Assembly (NCBI GenBank): GCA_023251755.1
Contig: JAHEYF010000026.1
Coordinates: forward strand, 1-50,787
Direction of reading: 5' to 3'
Source: Bacteroidota bacterium
Lineage (GTDB): Bacteria > Bacteroidota > Bacteroidia > B-17B0 > Aurantibacillaceae
Length of the DNA: 50,787 nt
Shown: piece by piece, positions 9,014 through 18,476 of the stretch
Position numbering within the stretch: position 1 is the first letter of the stretch
How the letters are laid out: the number at the start of each line of letters is the position of its first letter
Notes under the pieces: generated by a model
Told to the model about the DNA's origin: nothing
Databases searched by the model: none
The model's input: the letters and a program-made list of their open reading frames with translations, nothing else
Position numbers and translations under genes: made by a program

Positions 9014-9739
9014 TTATCTTCTCAGTTCAAAGTTCTGGCCGAGGTATACTTTTCGCACCTGCTCATCGTTGGCAAGGTCTTCGGCGGAGCCTTGTTTTAT
9101 TACGCTTCCTGAAAATAAAAGGTAGGCCCGGTCAGTAATGGAAAGGGTTTCGTGTACATTGTGGTCGGTAATTAAAATACCAATATTTTTTTCCTTTAAT
9201 TTTTTTACCACCAGTTGTATGTCTTCAACGGCAATGGGGTCAACGCCCGCAAAGGGCTCGTCCAATAAAATAAATTTAGGGTTGGTGGCTAAGCAGCGGG
9301 CTATTTCAGTCCTTCTTCTTTCGCCGCCCGAAAGCTGATCGCCCAGGTTTTTTCTTACGTGGTTGAGGTTGAACTCGGCAATTAAGGTTTCTAAACGCTC
9401 CTCCTGTTCGTTTTTAGAAAGTTTGGTCATTTCCAGCACGGCTTTGATATTGTCTTCGATGCTTAGTTTCCTGAAAACAGAAGCTTCCTGAGGGAGGTAA
9501 CCAATTCCCAGCTGGGCCCGTTTATACATAGGCAGGTCTGTGATGTCCATGTCGTCGAGGAATATTTTTCCCGAATTAGGCTTAATCATCCCCACAATCA
9601 TATAAAACGAAGTGGTTTTACCGGCCCCGTTTGGCCCCAATAAACCAACTATTTCGCCCTGCCCCACTTCAATGGAAACATCCTTGGCGACGGTTCGGTT
9701 TTTATATTTTTTAAGAATACTTTCTGTGCGTAAAATCAT
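9014..9739 (-). CDS. lptB: LPS export ABC transporter ATP-binding protein LptB
   Basis: LptB is the cytoplasmic ATPase that, with LptFG, extracts lipopolysaccharide from the inner membrane and drives its transport to the outer membrane. The 241-residue protein has Walker A GPNGAGKT (35-42), the ABC signature LSGGE (136-140) followed by RRRTEIAR, Walker B ILLDEP (157-162) and the switch histidine in TDHNVHE (193). The LptB-typical stretch [17 protein letters not shown] is present. The start is the ATG at 9739; the frame extends upstream only to a TTG and would add seven residues. No other lpt gene is in the window. Confidence 0.95.
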   Translation of the reverse strand: MILRTESILKKYKNRTVAKDVSIEVGQGEIVGLLGPNGAGKTTSFYMIVGMIKPNSGKIFLDDMDITDLPMYKRAQLGIGYLPQEASVFRKLSIEDNIKAVLEMTKLSKNEQEERLETLIAEFNLNHVRKNLGDQLSGGERRRTEIARCLATNPKFILLDEPFAGVDPIAVEDIQLVVKKLKEKNIGILITDHNVHETLSITDRAYLLFSGSVIKQGSAEDLANDEQVRKVYLGQNFELRR

Positions 9740-9833
9740 AGGGTTCAATTCAAAATTCAAAGATAAAAATTCAAAGAGCTGTAGGCGTCACATTTAACGT
9801 TAAAAAAATTCTAAATCCAGAATTAAAGAACTA

Positions 9834-12323
9834 TTAAAACGTCATCTGGAAACCAGCCCTAATTCCCCAGGGGTATTTTATCTGATCTAAGTACGAAAGC
9901 CTCCAAAAGGCATCGACCCTGAAAAATTTAAAAATATTTTCAATCCCCGCGCTAACTTCGTGGTAAGGGCCTTTGTTGAGTGAATACAAGGTTGATGGAA
10001 AAAGTAATTCCTGTTTGTTTTTGGTATTTACACTGCCGATCAGCACTTTATAGGTGGCTACTTCACGCCATTTTAAGCGTTTCATCAAAGGAATTTTATT
10101 CAGGAACAAACCCTCAAAATGATGGAAGATCCAAAGGGAGGCATACTGATCGCTGGCAAACTCATAATAATTCATCATGTTGTAAGCCATGTAATCGTAT
10201 AGGTAAGTCTGGTTACCGCCGTGCAATTCCATAAGCGGGTAGGGGACAGTGCCCCATATTTTACCACCCTCAATGGTGTAATCGGTATAGCCCAGCAGGG
10301 AGCCCAGCCGGATGCGGTCGTTCACATTCAGCACCAATTTCTGGTAATCGAATTGCCCTTCGTACACGTGCTTGAGCGAGTGGGTGTAGGTGAGTTGAAG
10401 CACAGGGTATTTGGTTCCTAAATTTGTCCGGGAAAAATCCCCGTCAATGTATTTTTCGTCGTAGGCAAAGCGGGTGGTGAAACGAATTTCGGAAGTACGG
10501 ATGTAGGGTTTGGCGGCTGTATCGCCGTTGGTTTTTGTATAATCATAACGGAAATTACCTACCGGGGATAGTTTTCGGTTTACAAAGGTGAGCTTGTTGC
10601 TGAAACCCTGGAACCATTCGCGCTCGTACCAAAACTGGGTTTGTTCAACACGGGTTAAACTGTTGAGGGGCGTTCGGCGAAGAAAGGAAGCGATAAAATT
10701 ATCGTTTGAAAAACCATTCTGGCTTTGCCCTAAAATTTCGAGGTCGCTTTTGTAATTGATGCCCACCAATTGTCTGTCTGGTTTTTTCGATAAAAAAGTC
10801 CGGAAGCCCACACTGTATTTCCATTTCTCGTCTTTAAGGCCATAAGCCACGTAGCCTGATATTTCGTACCAGCGGCTGAATTGACTGGAAGTACGGCCTC
10901 CAAAACGCAGCCTCGATCCCTCAAGTCTGTTGTAGCTGACTAAATTGCTGTAGGGGCCTATTTCAAAATTACCCAGGGTTTTGTAACCTGAAATAAGGAT
11001 GGTGATAATGTCCGTCCAGGTATGGTAAATGGGCAAACCCTGTATGGTGTCGATCATTTTATAGATCTTTTTTTCATTCGAACTTAAAGAATCGTGACGG
11101 GCCGTGTTCCAGAAATCGTCCGATTTTTTTGTGGCCCCTTCTTCCACAACAATGTTCTCACCAATCTTAAAAAAACCGTTATCGCGGGGTTTGTTGACGA
11201 TGATTTTTTTGTAAGAAGTTGTTTTCCTTCCATACACCCCTGTTGCGTTTTCTTTTTTCAGGCCCAGCCCCATGTCCGGAACAAAATCAATCACCAGGCG
11301 GTCTTTGTTCAGCATCCAGGTACTGTCCACATACGTGTATTCCTGTATGATGTTGGCCGCATTAATAAAATTAATATTGGCCTCGTTTGGGATGCTCATT
11401 TCGAGGCGTTTTAAACCAAAGGTTGTATCGGCCACCCACATGTTACCGCTAAACAACAATTCCTGTTTGCGCCGTGGTTTAAAACGAATGTGGTAACACC
11501 AGTGATTATCGATAAACAAACTGTCCTCGAGGTAAAATTTGTAATTAAATATAGCGTTATCGGCAACCGGGCTTTTAAAGTCTTTGCCAAATACAATAAT
11601 GTCCTGGTCGTAAATGTTAATGTTTTGATACATATCGCCCATTACCTGCGAAATACTTTGGTTTTCGACACCGGTAATTTTACTGGCCTTAATAATTTCT
11701 TTTTTTGCTTTGGGTTTTTCGAGGTAATAAAACTCCGACAATGTTTCAATCATAAACAAAGGCAAAAAAGGTTTTTCACCTGAATTGGAACTATCCACAT
11801 TGTCAAAAATAAATTTGATGGGTTTAAAGGCTTTTTTGTCTTTCAGGTGTTTGGGAATATTGTTTAAATCGAATTCCAATTTATTGTACACTTCGTATTC
11901 GTAAGCGCTGAGTTTTTGTTTGTTGTTTTTTTCTTTGTGGGCTATAACAGCTTTAATAATGCGGTGCGCAGGGTTTTCGCCCGGGTTGATCACAACTTCG
12001 TTCAATGTAAATCCTTCTTCCATTATTTCAAGCGGAATGTTAATTGTTTGAGAAACACCGTTTTTTATTGGTGCTGCAAAACGTTTGTAACCAATGTAGG
12101 AACCCACAATAGAATCGGCGGTTTTAGAAGTGTTGATTTGAAAATTACCATCAAAATCGGAGGTGGCCCCCGCGTTAGTGCCTTTAAGGATTACATTAAC
12201 AAAGGGAAGCGGTTCTTTGGTTTTAAGGTCAAACACCTTTCCGCTGATAATGGTTTGTGCCCGGCTGTTGAATGAAAAAAGTACAGCAGTAAGTATAAAT
12301 AAGCTTAAAAACCGGCTCTTCAT
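9834..12323 (-). CDS. DUF5686 family outer-membrane protein with carboxypeptidase-like regulatory domain
   Basis: This protein of about 829 residues has an N-terminal signal peptide (MKSRFLSLFILTAVLFSFNSRAQ, cleaved after SRA) and a CarboxypepD_reg-like beta-sandwich domain (about 25-110: ISGKVFDLKTKEPLPFVNV ... SDFDGNFQI). A long DUF5686 region follows, with alternating aromatic strands that end in Phe, as expected for an outer-membrane beta-barrel. The ATG at 12323 gives a proper signal peptide; an upstream TTG would add two residues. The function of DUF5686 proteins is not established. They resemble SusC/TonB-dependent receptors in their N-terminal domain but lack a plug domain. It is transcribed toward lptB with 94 nt between them. 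Confidence 0.88.
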   Translation of the reverse strand: MKSRFLSLFILTAVLFSFNSRAQTIISGKVFDLKTKEPLPFVNVILKGTNAGATSDFDGNFQINTSKTADSIVGSYIGYKRFAAPIKNGVSQTINIPLEIMEEGFTLNEVVINPGENPAHRIIKAVIAHKEKNNKQKLSAYEYEVYNKLEFDLNNIPKHLKDKKAFKPIKFIFDNVDSSNSGEKPFLPLFMIETLSEFYYLEKPKAKKEIIKASKITGVENQSISQVMGDMYQNINIYDQDIIVFGKDFKSPVADNAIFNYKFYLEDSLFIDNHWCYHIRFKPRRKQELLFSGNMWVADTTFGLKRLEMSIPNEANINFINAANIIQEYTYVDSTWMLNKDRLVIDFVPDMGLGLKKENATGVYGRKTTSYKKIIVNKPRDNGFFKIGENIVVEEGATKKSDDFWNTARHDSLSSNEKKIYKMIDTIQGLPIYHTWTDIITILISGYKTLGNFEIGPYSNLVSYNRLEGSRLRFGGRTSSQFSRWYEISGYVAYGLKDEKWKYSVGFRTFLSKKPDRQLVGINYKSDLEILGQSQNGFSNDNFIASFLRRTPLNSLTRVEQTQFWYEREWFQGFSNKLTFVNRKLSPVGNFRYDYTKTNGDTAAKPYIRTSEIRFTTRFAYDEKYIDGDFSRTNLGTKYPVLQLTYTHSLKHVYEGQFDYQKLVLNVNDRIRLGSLLGYTDYTIEGGKIWGTVPYPLMELHGGNQTYLYDYMAYNMMNYYEFASDQYASLWIFHHFEGLFLNKIPLMKRLKWREVATYKVLIGSVNTKNKQELLFPSTLYSLNKGPYHEVSAGIENIFKFFRVDAFWRLSYLDQIKYPWGIRAGFQMTF

Positions 12324-12407
12324 GGGCAATTGTACAAAGGGATGAAGATAGGAATTTTATTGCTTCCCTATTTTATCTTCGGCCACACTCTTGATAAATT
12401 ATGAAAA

Positions 12408-12749
12408 TTATTCCTGCAGGGCTTCCCAGTATTCGGCTGCACGGCGGGTATGGGGGATAACGATGGTGCCACCAACAATATTGGCCACAGCAAAAATCTC
12501 GTACATTTCTTTGGTGTTTATTCCCTGTTCCTTACACTTTTCGAGGTGGTATTTAATGCAATCGTCACAACGCAAAACCATGCTGGCAACAAGGCCAAGC
12601 ATTTCTTTTGTTTTAGTCGACAAGGCCCCTTCAGCATAAGTATTGCTGTCTAAATTATAAAGCCGTTTAATAACAAGGTTGTCTTTACTTAAAATAAGCT
12701 CGTTGGTTTTGCTGCGGTATTCGTTGAATTCTTTTACAATATTGTTCAT
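12408..12749 (-). CDS. Carboxymuconolactone decarboxylase / AhpD-like protein
   Basis: This 113-residue all-helical protein of the CMD/AhpD superfamily has the redox motif Cys61-Asp-Asp-Cys64 followed by His68 (CxxCxxxH) in the usual MVLRCDDCIKYHL context. Glu40 upstream fits the AhpD proton relay. This suggests thiol-disulfide or peroxide-related chemistry rather than the lactone decarboxylase reaction, but the exact substrate is unknown. The C-terminus (VGGTIVIPHTRRAAEYW) is typical of the group. It stands alone, 59 nt from its likely repeat-bearing promoter region and followed by the DUF5686 gene on the same strand. Confidence 0.88.
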   Translation of the reverse strand: MNNIVKEFNEYRSKTNELILSKDNLVIKRLYNLDSNTYAEGALSTKTKEMLGLVASMVLRCDDCIKYHLEKCKEQGINTKEMYEIFAVANIVGGTIVIPHTRRAAEYWEALQE

Positions 12750-12782
12750 TTAGTTAAAAGGTTTTATAGTTTAGAAAGTTGA

Positions 12783-12832
12783 GTTCACAAGTTTAGAAAG
12801 TTTTTAACGAATAAACCAGTAAACGGGTGAAC
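12783..12832. repeat. Imperfect inverted repeat in intergenic region (GTTCACnnGTTTA)
   Basis: GTTCACAAGTTTA (12783-12795) pairs with TAAACGGGTGAAC (12820-12832) apart from two central bases. The spacer contains TAACGAATAAAC, which recurs in the inverted repeat at 19271-19330, so both may belong to one dispersed family. It lies between the AhpD-like gene and the leucine-rich-repeat gene, which diverge. Confidence 0.55.
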
Positions 12833-12901
12833 TAAAAAACTATTTATATGTTTTTCAAATTGATTATATTTACATAAAGCACAATACCGGGAGAAACAAT
12901 T

Positions 12902-13549
12902 ATGAGGAAAACAATTTTAATTAAAGCAGGGTTTGTTATTTTTTTGTTGAATTACACTCTGATGCGGGGCCAGGTTGATTCGGCGCAATTTAAAAAGGAA
13001 TACACACGCTTAGAGGATGCATTAAAAGAACCGGAAAAAGTTTACCGGCTTAACCTGGGCAATCAGTTGTTTAAAGATATGCAAATTCACCTGGCGCTGT
13101 TTAAAAACCTGGAGTATTTAAGTTTTCAGAATGATCATCTTACGTATTTACCCAAGGAAATATCGGCTTTGCAAAATTTACGTATCCTCGATCTGAGTGG
13201 AAACAACTTCAAAATTTTACCCCCGGAAATTGCTGAGTTAAAGAACCTGGAAGAATTGTATTTGAACGACGATAAAAAATTAAAGCTGGATAAAAATTTT
13301 GAGATTTTAGGAAACCTGCCTAAACTAAAATCCCTCCACCTTGAACACGATGGTTTTCGTAAATTACCACACAACATTAATAAATTAAAAAACCTCGAAA
13401 ATCTATACATCAACGATAACAAGCTGCACAATGTACCTTTGGAAATTAAGGACCTCAAAAAATTAAGGTATGTTGATTTAAACCACAATCACTTCAGCCC
13501 TAAAAAGACCGACGATTTCAGGAATTTTGGAATAAAGATTAAGTTTTAG
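12902..13549 (+). CDS. Secreted leucine-rich-repeat protein
   Basis: This 215-residue protein has an N-terminal signal peptide (about 1-24, ending MRGQ) followed by about six LRR units from about residue 60 to 205. They show the consensus LxxLxxLxLxxNxLxxLP, for example LQNLRILDLSGNNFKILP and LKNLENLYINDNKLHNVP. There is no other domain. Such proteins usually mediate protein-protein contact at the surface or in the periplasm; the partner is unknown. A sequence near 12870 (TATATTTA) is one base from the Bacteroidota -7 element. Confidence 0.9.
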   Translation: MRKTILIKAGFVIFLLNYTLMRGQVDSAQFKKEYTRLEDALKEPEKVYRLNLGNQLFKDMQIHLALFKNLEYLSFQNDHLTYLPKEISALQNLRILDLSGNNFKILPPEIAELKNLEELYLNDDKKLKLDKNFEILGNLPKLKSLHLEHDGFRKLPHNINKLKNLENLYINDNKLHNVPLEIKDLKKLRYVDLNHNHFSPKKTDDFRNFGIKIKF

Positions 13550-13613
13550 TCAGTTAAAAAGTTCTAAAGTTTGGAAAGTTTTAAAGTTGCGCTACGGGCA
13601 AATATTTGGTAAA

Positions 13614-14588
13614 ATGAAGTTTAATTTTTTTGTAGTGTTGTTTGTTGTTTTGGTTTCCTGTGAGTCTGCAATTAAAACAGGGGGAAGTAAAAAGGCAAAA
13701 GAAAACGAATTTCCCATCCCTGAAAAAACTTCGTTAATAGTTTTGGGAACTATACAGGACGCAGGTTCACCACATATAGCCTGTAAAAAAGACTGTTGTA
13801 AAACATTGTTCGCCCATCCCGACCAAAACCGGAAAGTAGTTTCCCTGGGGATTGTTGACCCCGAAAATCAAAAGAAATATATTTTTGAAGCCACCCCCGA
13901 TTTTACAACTCAGGCAAAAAATTTAGCCGGGCATTCTGCGTTTAACAACACAGAAACACCGGACGGAATTTTTTTAACACATGCGCACATTGGCCATTAT
14001 GCGGGATTGATGTACCTGGGACGCGAAGCCATGAATGCAGACAAGGTGGAAGTGTACGCCATGCCCAAGATGAAAGAGTTTCTGGAGAACAATGGCCCCT
14101 GGAGCCAGTTGGTGGAACTCAACAACATTGTTTTAAAACCATTGGCCAACAATCAAAAAGTTGAACTGACATCCAATATAAAGGTTATACCCTTGATTGT
14201 TCCGCACCGTGACGAATACTCAGAAACGGTAGGTTATATTATTGAAGGCCCTTCTAAAAAAGTTCTTTTTATCCCGGATATAGACAAATGGGAAAAATGG
14301 AGTACAGACATCATCAGCCTTGTTGCAAAAGTGGATTATGCTTTTATTGATGCTACATTTTATGATGCGGAGGAAATAAACAACCGCAACATTAAAGAAA
14401 TTCCCCACCCCTTTGTGGTGGAAAGTATGGACTTGTTTAAAGGGCTTGATTCAAAAGAAAAAAGTAAGATTTATTTTATCCATTTTAACCATACCAACCC
14501 TGTGTTGAACCCGGAGAGCAAACAAACGAAAGCGATATTGGAAAATGGGTTTAACATAGCAAGGAAGAACCAGATTGTTCAATTGTGA
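13614..14588 (+). CDS. MBL-fold metallo-hydrolase lipoprotein, PqqB-like
   Basis: With the ATG at 13614 the protein has 324 residues and a lipoprotein signal ending in LVSC (Cys16). An upstream TTG at 13587 would bury this signal. The core resembles PqqB-type metallo-beta-lactamase-fold proteins: VLGTIQDAGSPHIACKKDCC near the start, then the metal motif His123-Ala-His125-Ile-Gly-His128. The usual Asp of HxHxDH is Gly here, so the second metal site is probably changed. Further histidines lie at VPHRDE and YFIHFNHTNP. No pqqA, C, D or E is nearby, so PQQ synthesis is unlikely. It probably acts in the periplasm on an unknown ester or phosphodiester. Confidence 0.82.
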   Translation: MKFNFFVVLFVVLVSCESAIKTGGSKKAKENEFPIPEKTSLIVLGTIQDAGSPHIACKKDCCKTLFAHPDQNRKVVSLGIVDPENQKKYIFEATPDFTTQAKNLAGHSAFNNTETPDGIFLTHAHIGHYAGLMYLGREAMNADKVEVYAMPKMKEFLENNGPWSQLVELNNIVLKPLANNQKVELTSNIKVIPLIVPHRDEYSETVGYIIEGPSKKVLFIPDIDKWEKWSTDIISLVAKVDYAFIDATFYDAEEINNRNIKEIPHPFVVESMDLFKGLDSKEKSKIYFIHFNHTNPVLNPESKQTKAILENGFNIARKNQIVQL

Positions 14589-14696
14589 AGGGGAGGCCGC
14601 CGCACCCTCACCCCGGCTCCTCGCCTGAAGGAGAGTGGAGATTACCTCCGTTGGGAGAATATGGAAAGCGAGGGGGATAATTTTCGTTGTACTCAT

Positions 14697-14733
14697 AAAA
14701 AAAGAGGCCATCCTTTTGAGACAGCCTCTTTTT
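14697..14733. terminator. Bidirectional terminator between converging genes
   Basis: AAAAAAAGAGGC (14697-14708) pairs with GCCTCTTTTT (14724-14733) around a 15-nt loop, with A and T runs on the outer sides, so it can terminate from both directions. It separates the PqqB-like gene (plus) from the subtilisin gene (minus). The DNA before it (14600-14640) contains a GC-rich stretch with CTCCTCGCCTGAAGGAG. Confidence 0.8.
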
Positions 14734-14753
14734 AAGTTCAACAAGAATAAAAT

Positions 14754-17741
14754 TTATTTCGAGATAATAATTTTTCCAACGGTCATTTTATCTCCGGTGT
14801 TAATGCGGTAGAAATATGTGCCTGTAGGCAGATCACTAACATCTGCATTCACTTTAGAGTAACCCGAAGCCATGTTGTTGCGCACAATTGTTTTAACTGT
14901 TTGCCCCAATGCATTCACCAGTGTTATTTCCATGTTTTCGGATTTAATGGTGTTGAATATAAAGCTAAGGTTGTTATCGGCCGGGTTAGGGTATACCTGC
15001 ACATCGATAGCGTCTTTTGTTTGGGCTATTCCGGTAATATGCGTACCATCGTAATGGAACTGCGCACTGTCTGCACTGGTTTTAATATCGTTCAAATCAT
15101 CACCTGCAATAAGGGCAAAAGCAACTTTTACACTGTCGCCGGCATTGATGTTAAACGGCCCTGAACTCATTACAGAGATCACATCACCACCGTCTGGTCC
15201 GGTAAGACCGGCCTGGTACCTGTTGGTAGATAGTGTAGTGTATTTATTGGCTGTGCTGAAATAATCAGTGGCATCATTAATATCCACACCGCCACCACCA
15301 CCGGAGGTATTGTCAATTCCATAAAATACCGGGGCAGCAGAAGTGGTTAATAATTTAATACCGGCAAATTTACCACCGGCCACTGTTGAGTATGCATAAC
15401 CCATTTTGGTAAGGGCATCGAAGTCTGTTTTATTTTTACCAGATGTTGTGGCATCTATGTCCCAGTCGGCGGCAATACCTGCAAACAGGGTGTTTAAAGC
15501 CGCTGTACCGCTATTTTTAATCACGTATTCAACAATTACATATTTTCTGTTTCCAACAGAGCTCCAGGCATAAGCAGAGTGCGAAACCACTAATTTTTGA
15601 GTCGGGCTTGCAGGCACATCGTTAAAACGGCCATGTGCATCAAAGTCGGATTTTACACTTGGTATGGCTTTGCTTACGACTACAAGCGATTGAAAGTCTA
15701 CATCAGAAGTTGAGGCTGTAGAACCACGGAAACAATCGGAAACAGCTGTGGCAGATGAGCCGATCATTAAACCTGCTTCGTACAATAAATTAGTACCCAT
15801 GTAGGTAAAGCCCAAACCTTGTTGCTGCCCATCGGCATTGTAACCTATTTTACCTTTGCTGGTAATAGAAGTGGCCACATCGTTAATGGCAATGTTAATG
15901 TAATCCACGTTTACAATTACATTCACAAAATAACTATCGGTGTAGGTGCCATCGGTTAAAGTAACTTTAAAAGTAATGGTAGCGTTTTGTGGTGTACCTG
16001 CGTTTATTTTAAATCTGAAAGGATCGGCGTTGTTGTTTTTGGTAGCCAGGGTAGCAATAACACCAAGCGAAGTGGTATTGTCAACCGAAGTAACATAAGT
16101 GGCTCCCGCAACCGCAGTAACCGTAGCGGTTAAATTGGTAGTAGGGTCAAGGTAGTTCACAAAATCACCGGTCATAAATATAGTATCGCCAATAACAATA
16201 ACGTTGTCGTTGTGGTCTACTTCAACATCGTTGGCAAATACTACCGATGGGGCAGTTGGATCAGTAAGTGCGCGTTGCAAGTTCATACGGCCTTTTCCCA
16301 ACCTGTTTTGGTAAGCACTGCCTGTATTACCCGAACCGGTAATGTTTGGCCCGGAAGTATAGTGATTATCGGAAGTCTGTTTAAGGCGTTGTCCTATTTG
16401 CAGGGCATTGGTGTAATTGTATTTTGATTGTACCAATCCTGCACCACCTGCTGTAATAGGCGAAGACATGGATGTTCCGCTCATGGTGGTATAGGAATTG
16501 TTCCAAACAGTGGCATAAATTGCATTGCCTGGTGTACTGATGTCTACCGAATAATGATAGGTTGAAAAAGAGGCTTTGTTGTCGTTAGAGGCATTGGTAG
16601 CCGCAACAGAAAGCACATAATTATAGGAAGCCGGGAAATTCTGTTCATCTAAATTAGAATTACCGGCTGAAGCAACAACCAGTACATTTTTATTTACGGT
16701 AGCATAATTAATGATGGTTTGTCCGAAAGAACCTCCACCAGGACCGCCCCAGGAGCAATTAATAATTTTTGCTCCGTGGTCAGAAGCATATGTAATGCCT
16801 TCGTAACCGGCAATAATATAACCAGCCCCACCTGTTCCGCGGGTATCGTTATCGGCAGCGCATTTCACCGGGAGTAATTTGCAGTTAAAACCTATACCTG
16901 CTACACCCACATTGTTGTTAGTAGCAGCGGCAGCACAACCCGAAACGTGTGAACCGTGGTCGTTGTTATTGCCCATAATATTGGGGTCATTGTCTCCAAC
17001 TACGTTGTTGTAATCGGCACCGCCTAAATCGTAACCGGTGTAATTGTCAATATACCCATCGTTGTCATCATCCGTACCATTAATAGGATCGGCGGCGTTG
17101 TGTACAAATTGCGAAGCCAGATCCGGGTGATCTGTATCTGTTCCCGAATCAACAATACCAATAATAACATTTGCATTTCCCTGCGATCCGCCCAAAGCTA
17201 AGTCCCATGCGGCATAAGCGCGTATACGGGTAAAAAAGCCGTTCTGCCCGGTTGAAGTAGAAGTAGAGTTGGCTGCAGGATCGTTCGGAATAAAATTGTG
17301 CATCTGGTAAATGTAATGCGGCTCTGCAAATTCCATAATACCTGTAGCCAGTAATTGGTTTATTACATCTACCAGGTTTAGATCCTTTGTGTACTTTAAC
17401 TGATAGATCAAAGACAAGTCGGCATAGGCCTGTCCCAGGGAATTGAATTTTTCTCTCGGCGCCTCGTGGTGCGGGAATTTTTTAGCCATGTTGTCCACTC
17501 CAACATAGTTCAGCACTTGTTGCAGTTCGGGGTTTTGAATAAAGCCCGGGCTTGCTATACTCCTGAACTGTGGTTTTAATTTAAAAACTACAGTTTTCGG
17601 TGTGTAATCATTTTCGGTAACCTTTGCTGGTAGTGCAAATTGTTTTCTTGCTTTTAGCGGTGCTGATTGTTGCGCATTTGCTACAGTAGCAAATTGGATA
17701 CACGCAGCTAATCCCATCGCTATGAAGGTAGTAGTCTTCAT
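14754..17741 (-). CDS. Secreted subtilisin-like S8 peptidase with T9SS type A sorting domain
   Basis: The 995-residue precursor has a signal peptide (MKTTTFIAMGLAACIQFATVANAQQ is split here as MKTTTFIAMGLAACIQF plus ATVANA). A propeptide follows to about residue 175, then an S8 domain with Asp in IGIVDSGTDTDHPDL (about 196), His in DHGSHVSG (about 262) and the nucleophilic Ser in GTSMSSP (about 423). A beta-rich middle of about 400 residues follows. The C-terminal domain (VYPNPADNNLSFIF ... LPTGTYFYRI) is the T9SS type A sorting signal, so the mature enzyme is exported and probably attached to the surface. The start at 17741 gives the signal peptide; a frame extension to 17783 would place 14 residues before it. 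The bidirectional hairpin at 14697 ends the gene. Confidence 0.95.
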   Translation of the reverse strand: MKTTTFIAMGLAACIQFATVANAQQSAPLKARKQFALPAKVTENDYTPKTVVFKLKPQFRSIASPGFIQNPELQQVLNYVGVDNMAKKFPHHEAPREKFNSLGQAYADLSLIYQLKYTKDLNLVDVINQLLATGIMEFAEPHYIYQMHNFIPNDPAANSTSTSTGQNGFFTRIRAYAAWDLALGGSQGNANVIIGIVDSGTDTDHPDLASQFVHNAADPINGTDDDNDGYIDNYTGYDLGGADYNNVVGDNDPNIMGNNNDHGSHVSGCAAAATNNNVGVAGIGFNCKLLPVKCAADNDTRGTGGAGYIIAGYEGITYASDHGAKIINCSWGGPGGGSFGQTIINYATVNKNVLVVASAGNSNLDEQNFPASYNYVLSVAATNASNDNKASFSTYHYSVDISTPGNAIYATVWNNSYTTMSGTSMSSPITAGGAGLVQSKYNYTNALQIGQRLKQTSDNHYTSGPNITGSGNTGSAYQNRLGKGRMNLQRALTDPTAPSVVFANDVEVDHNDNVIVIGDTIFMTGDFVNYLDPTTNLTATVTAVAGATYVTSVDNTTSLGVIATLATKNNNADPFRFKINAGTPQNATITFKVTLTDGTYTDSYFVNVIVNVDYINIAINDVATSITSKGKIGYNADGQQQGLGFTYMGTNLLYEAGLMIGSSATAVSDCFRGSTASTSDVDFQSLVVVSKAIPSVKSDFDAHGRFNDVPASPTQKLVVSHSAYAWSSVGNRKYVIVEYVIKNSGTAALNTLFAGIAADWDIDATTSGKNKTDFDALTKMGYAYSTVAGGKFAGIKLLTTSAAPVFYGIDNTSGGGGGVDINDATDYFSTANKYTTLSTNRYQAGLTGPDGGDVISVMSSGPFNINAGDSVKVAFALIAGDDLNDIKTSADSAQFHYDGTHITGIAQTKDAIDVQVYPNPADNNLSFIFNTIKSENMEITLVNALGQTVKTIVRNNMASGYSKVNADVSDLPTGTYFYRINTGDKMTVGKIIISK

Positions 17742-17892
17742 TATGTATAAGTTTAGTTTGAGGTAAATGTATGAAAATTTCAATACGAAAGCACGTCAAT
17801 TCATGCTAATTGCATAAAACAGCGGAATTTTTGCTGCTAAGATTAGTTTTTGCAGGATAAACGGTAAAATAAGCGGTTAAACATCAAATTAG

Positions 17893-18354
17893 CTAAAGTT
17901 TCATGTACATTGGAAAATCAGATAGCAGTTCCGTTTCGCCGGATTCATTATATAGACACGAAAAATGACGGATCCCGTTGGTGAGTATAATGTACCGTAC
18001 CCCAAACACCAAATTGTACCGCAAAGCCTGGTCGAGTACCTGCTGGCTGAGTTCAACCGACGGGGCCTTGCATTCCGCTATTAATAAGGGAGAAAGCTTG
18101 TTGTTGTATACCAGTACATCCGTTCGTTTTAAAGTAGTGTTGAGTTTAAGCGAGCGTTCAACCGCCATTAACGAAAGCGGAAAACCCTTTTCTTCGTGCA
18201 GAAAGCGGATCAAATGTTGCCTTACCCATTCTTCAGGACTAAGGGGAACAAACTTTTTCCTGCAGGGGTCAAAAATGGTGTAACCCGTACTTTCGCCGTG
18301 TTTCATACGAAAAGCATAGGTGGGAAAATTAAGTCCTGGTAAATGCGGCTTCAC
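17893..18354 (-). CDS. HsdR N-terminal-like PD-(D/E)XK domain protein
   Basis: This is a stand-alone domain related to the N-terminal nuclease part of type I restriction HsdR (HSDR_N_2). The nuclease motif is visible as Asp79 (RTDVLV), then Glu94-Cys-Lys96 (IAECKAP), followed by the conserved Gln-Arg-Tyr helix (QQVLDQALRYN). No helicase domain and no HsdM or HsdS genes are present, so this is not a working type I system. I chose the GTG at 18354, where the family-like N-terminus (LNFPTYAFRMK) begins. The frame extends to 18465 without a convincing start. It diverges from AMP nucleosidase. Its cellular role is not known. Confidence 0.75.
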   Translation of the reverse strand: MKPHLPGLNFPTYAFRMKHGESTGYTIFDPCRKKFVPLSPEEWVRQHLIRFLHEEKGFPLSLMAVERSLKLNTTLKRTDVLVYNNKLSPLLIAECKAPSVELSQQVLDQALRYNLVFGVRYIILTNGIRHFSCLYNESGETELLSDFPMYMKL

Positions 18355-18476
18355 AATAGACAAGGGCACTGTTAAAAACACCAATAAGTTATTTGGTATA
18401 AAAGTGCAGTATTTTTTTATTTTTACAAAACTATCCAGATAAAAAGGAACAGGCTTATTCACCAAAACATTTTTGA

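Noticed and set aside
17893-18354. Type I restriction system
   Set aside because: Only the N-terminal nuclease-like domain; no helicase part, no HsdM or HsdS.
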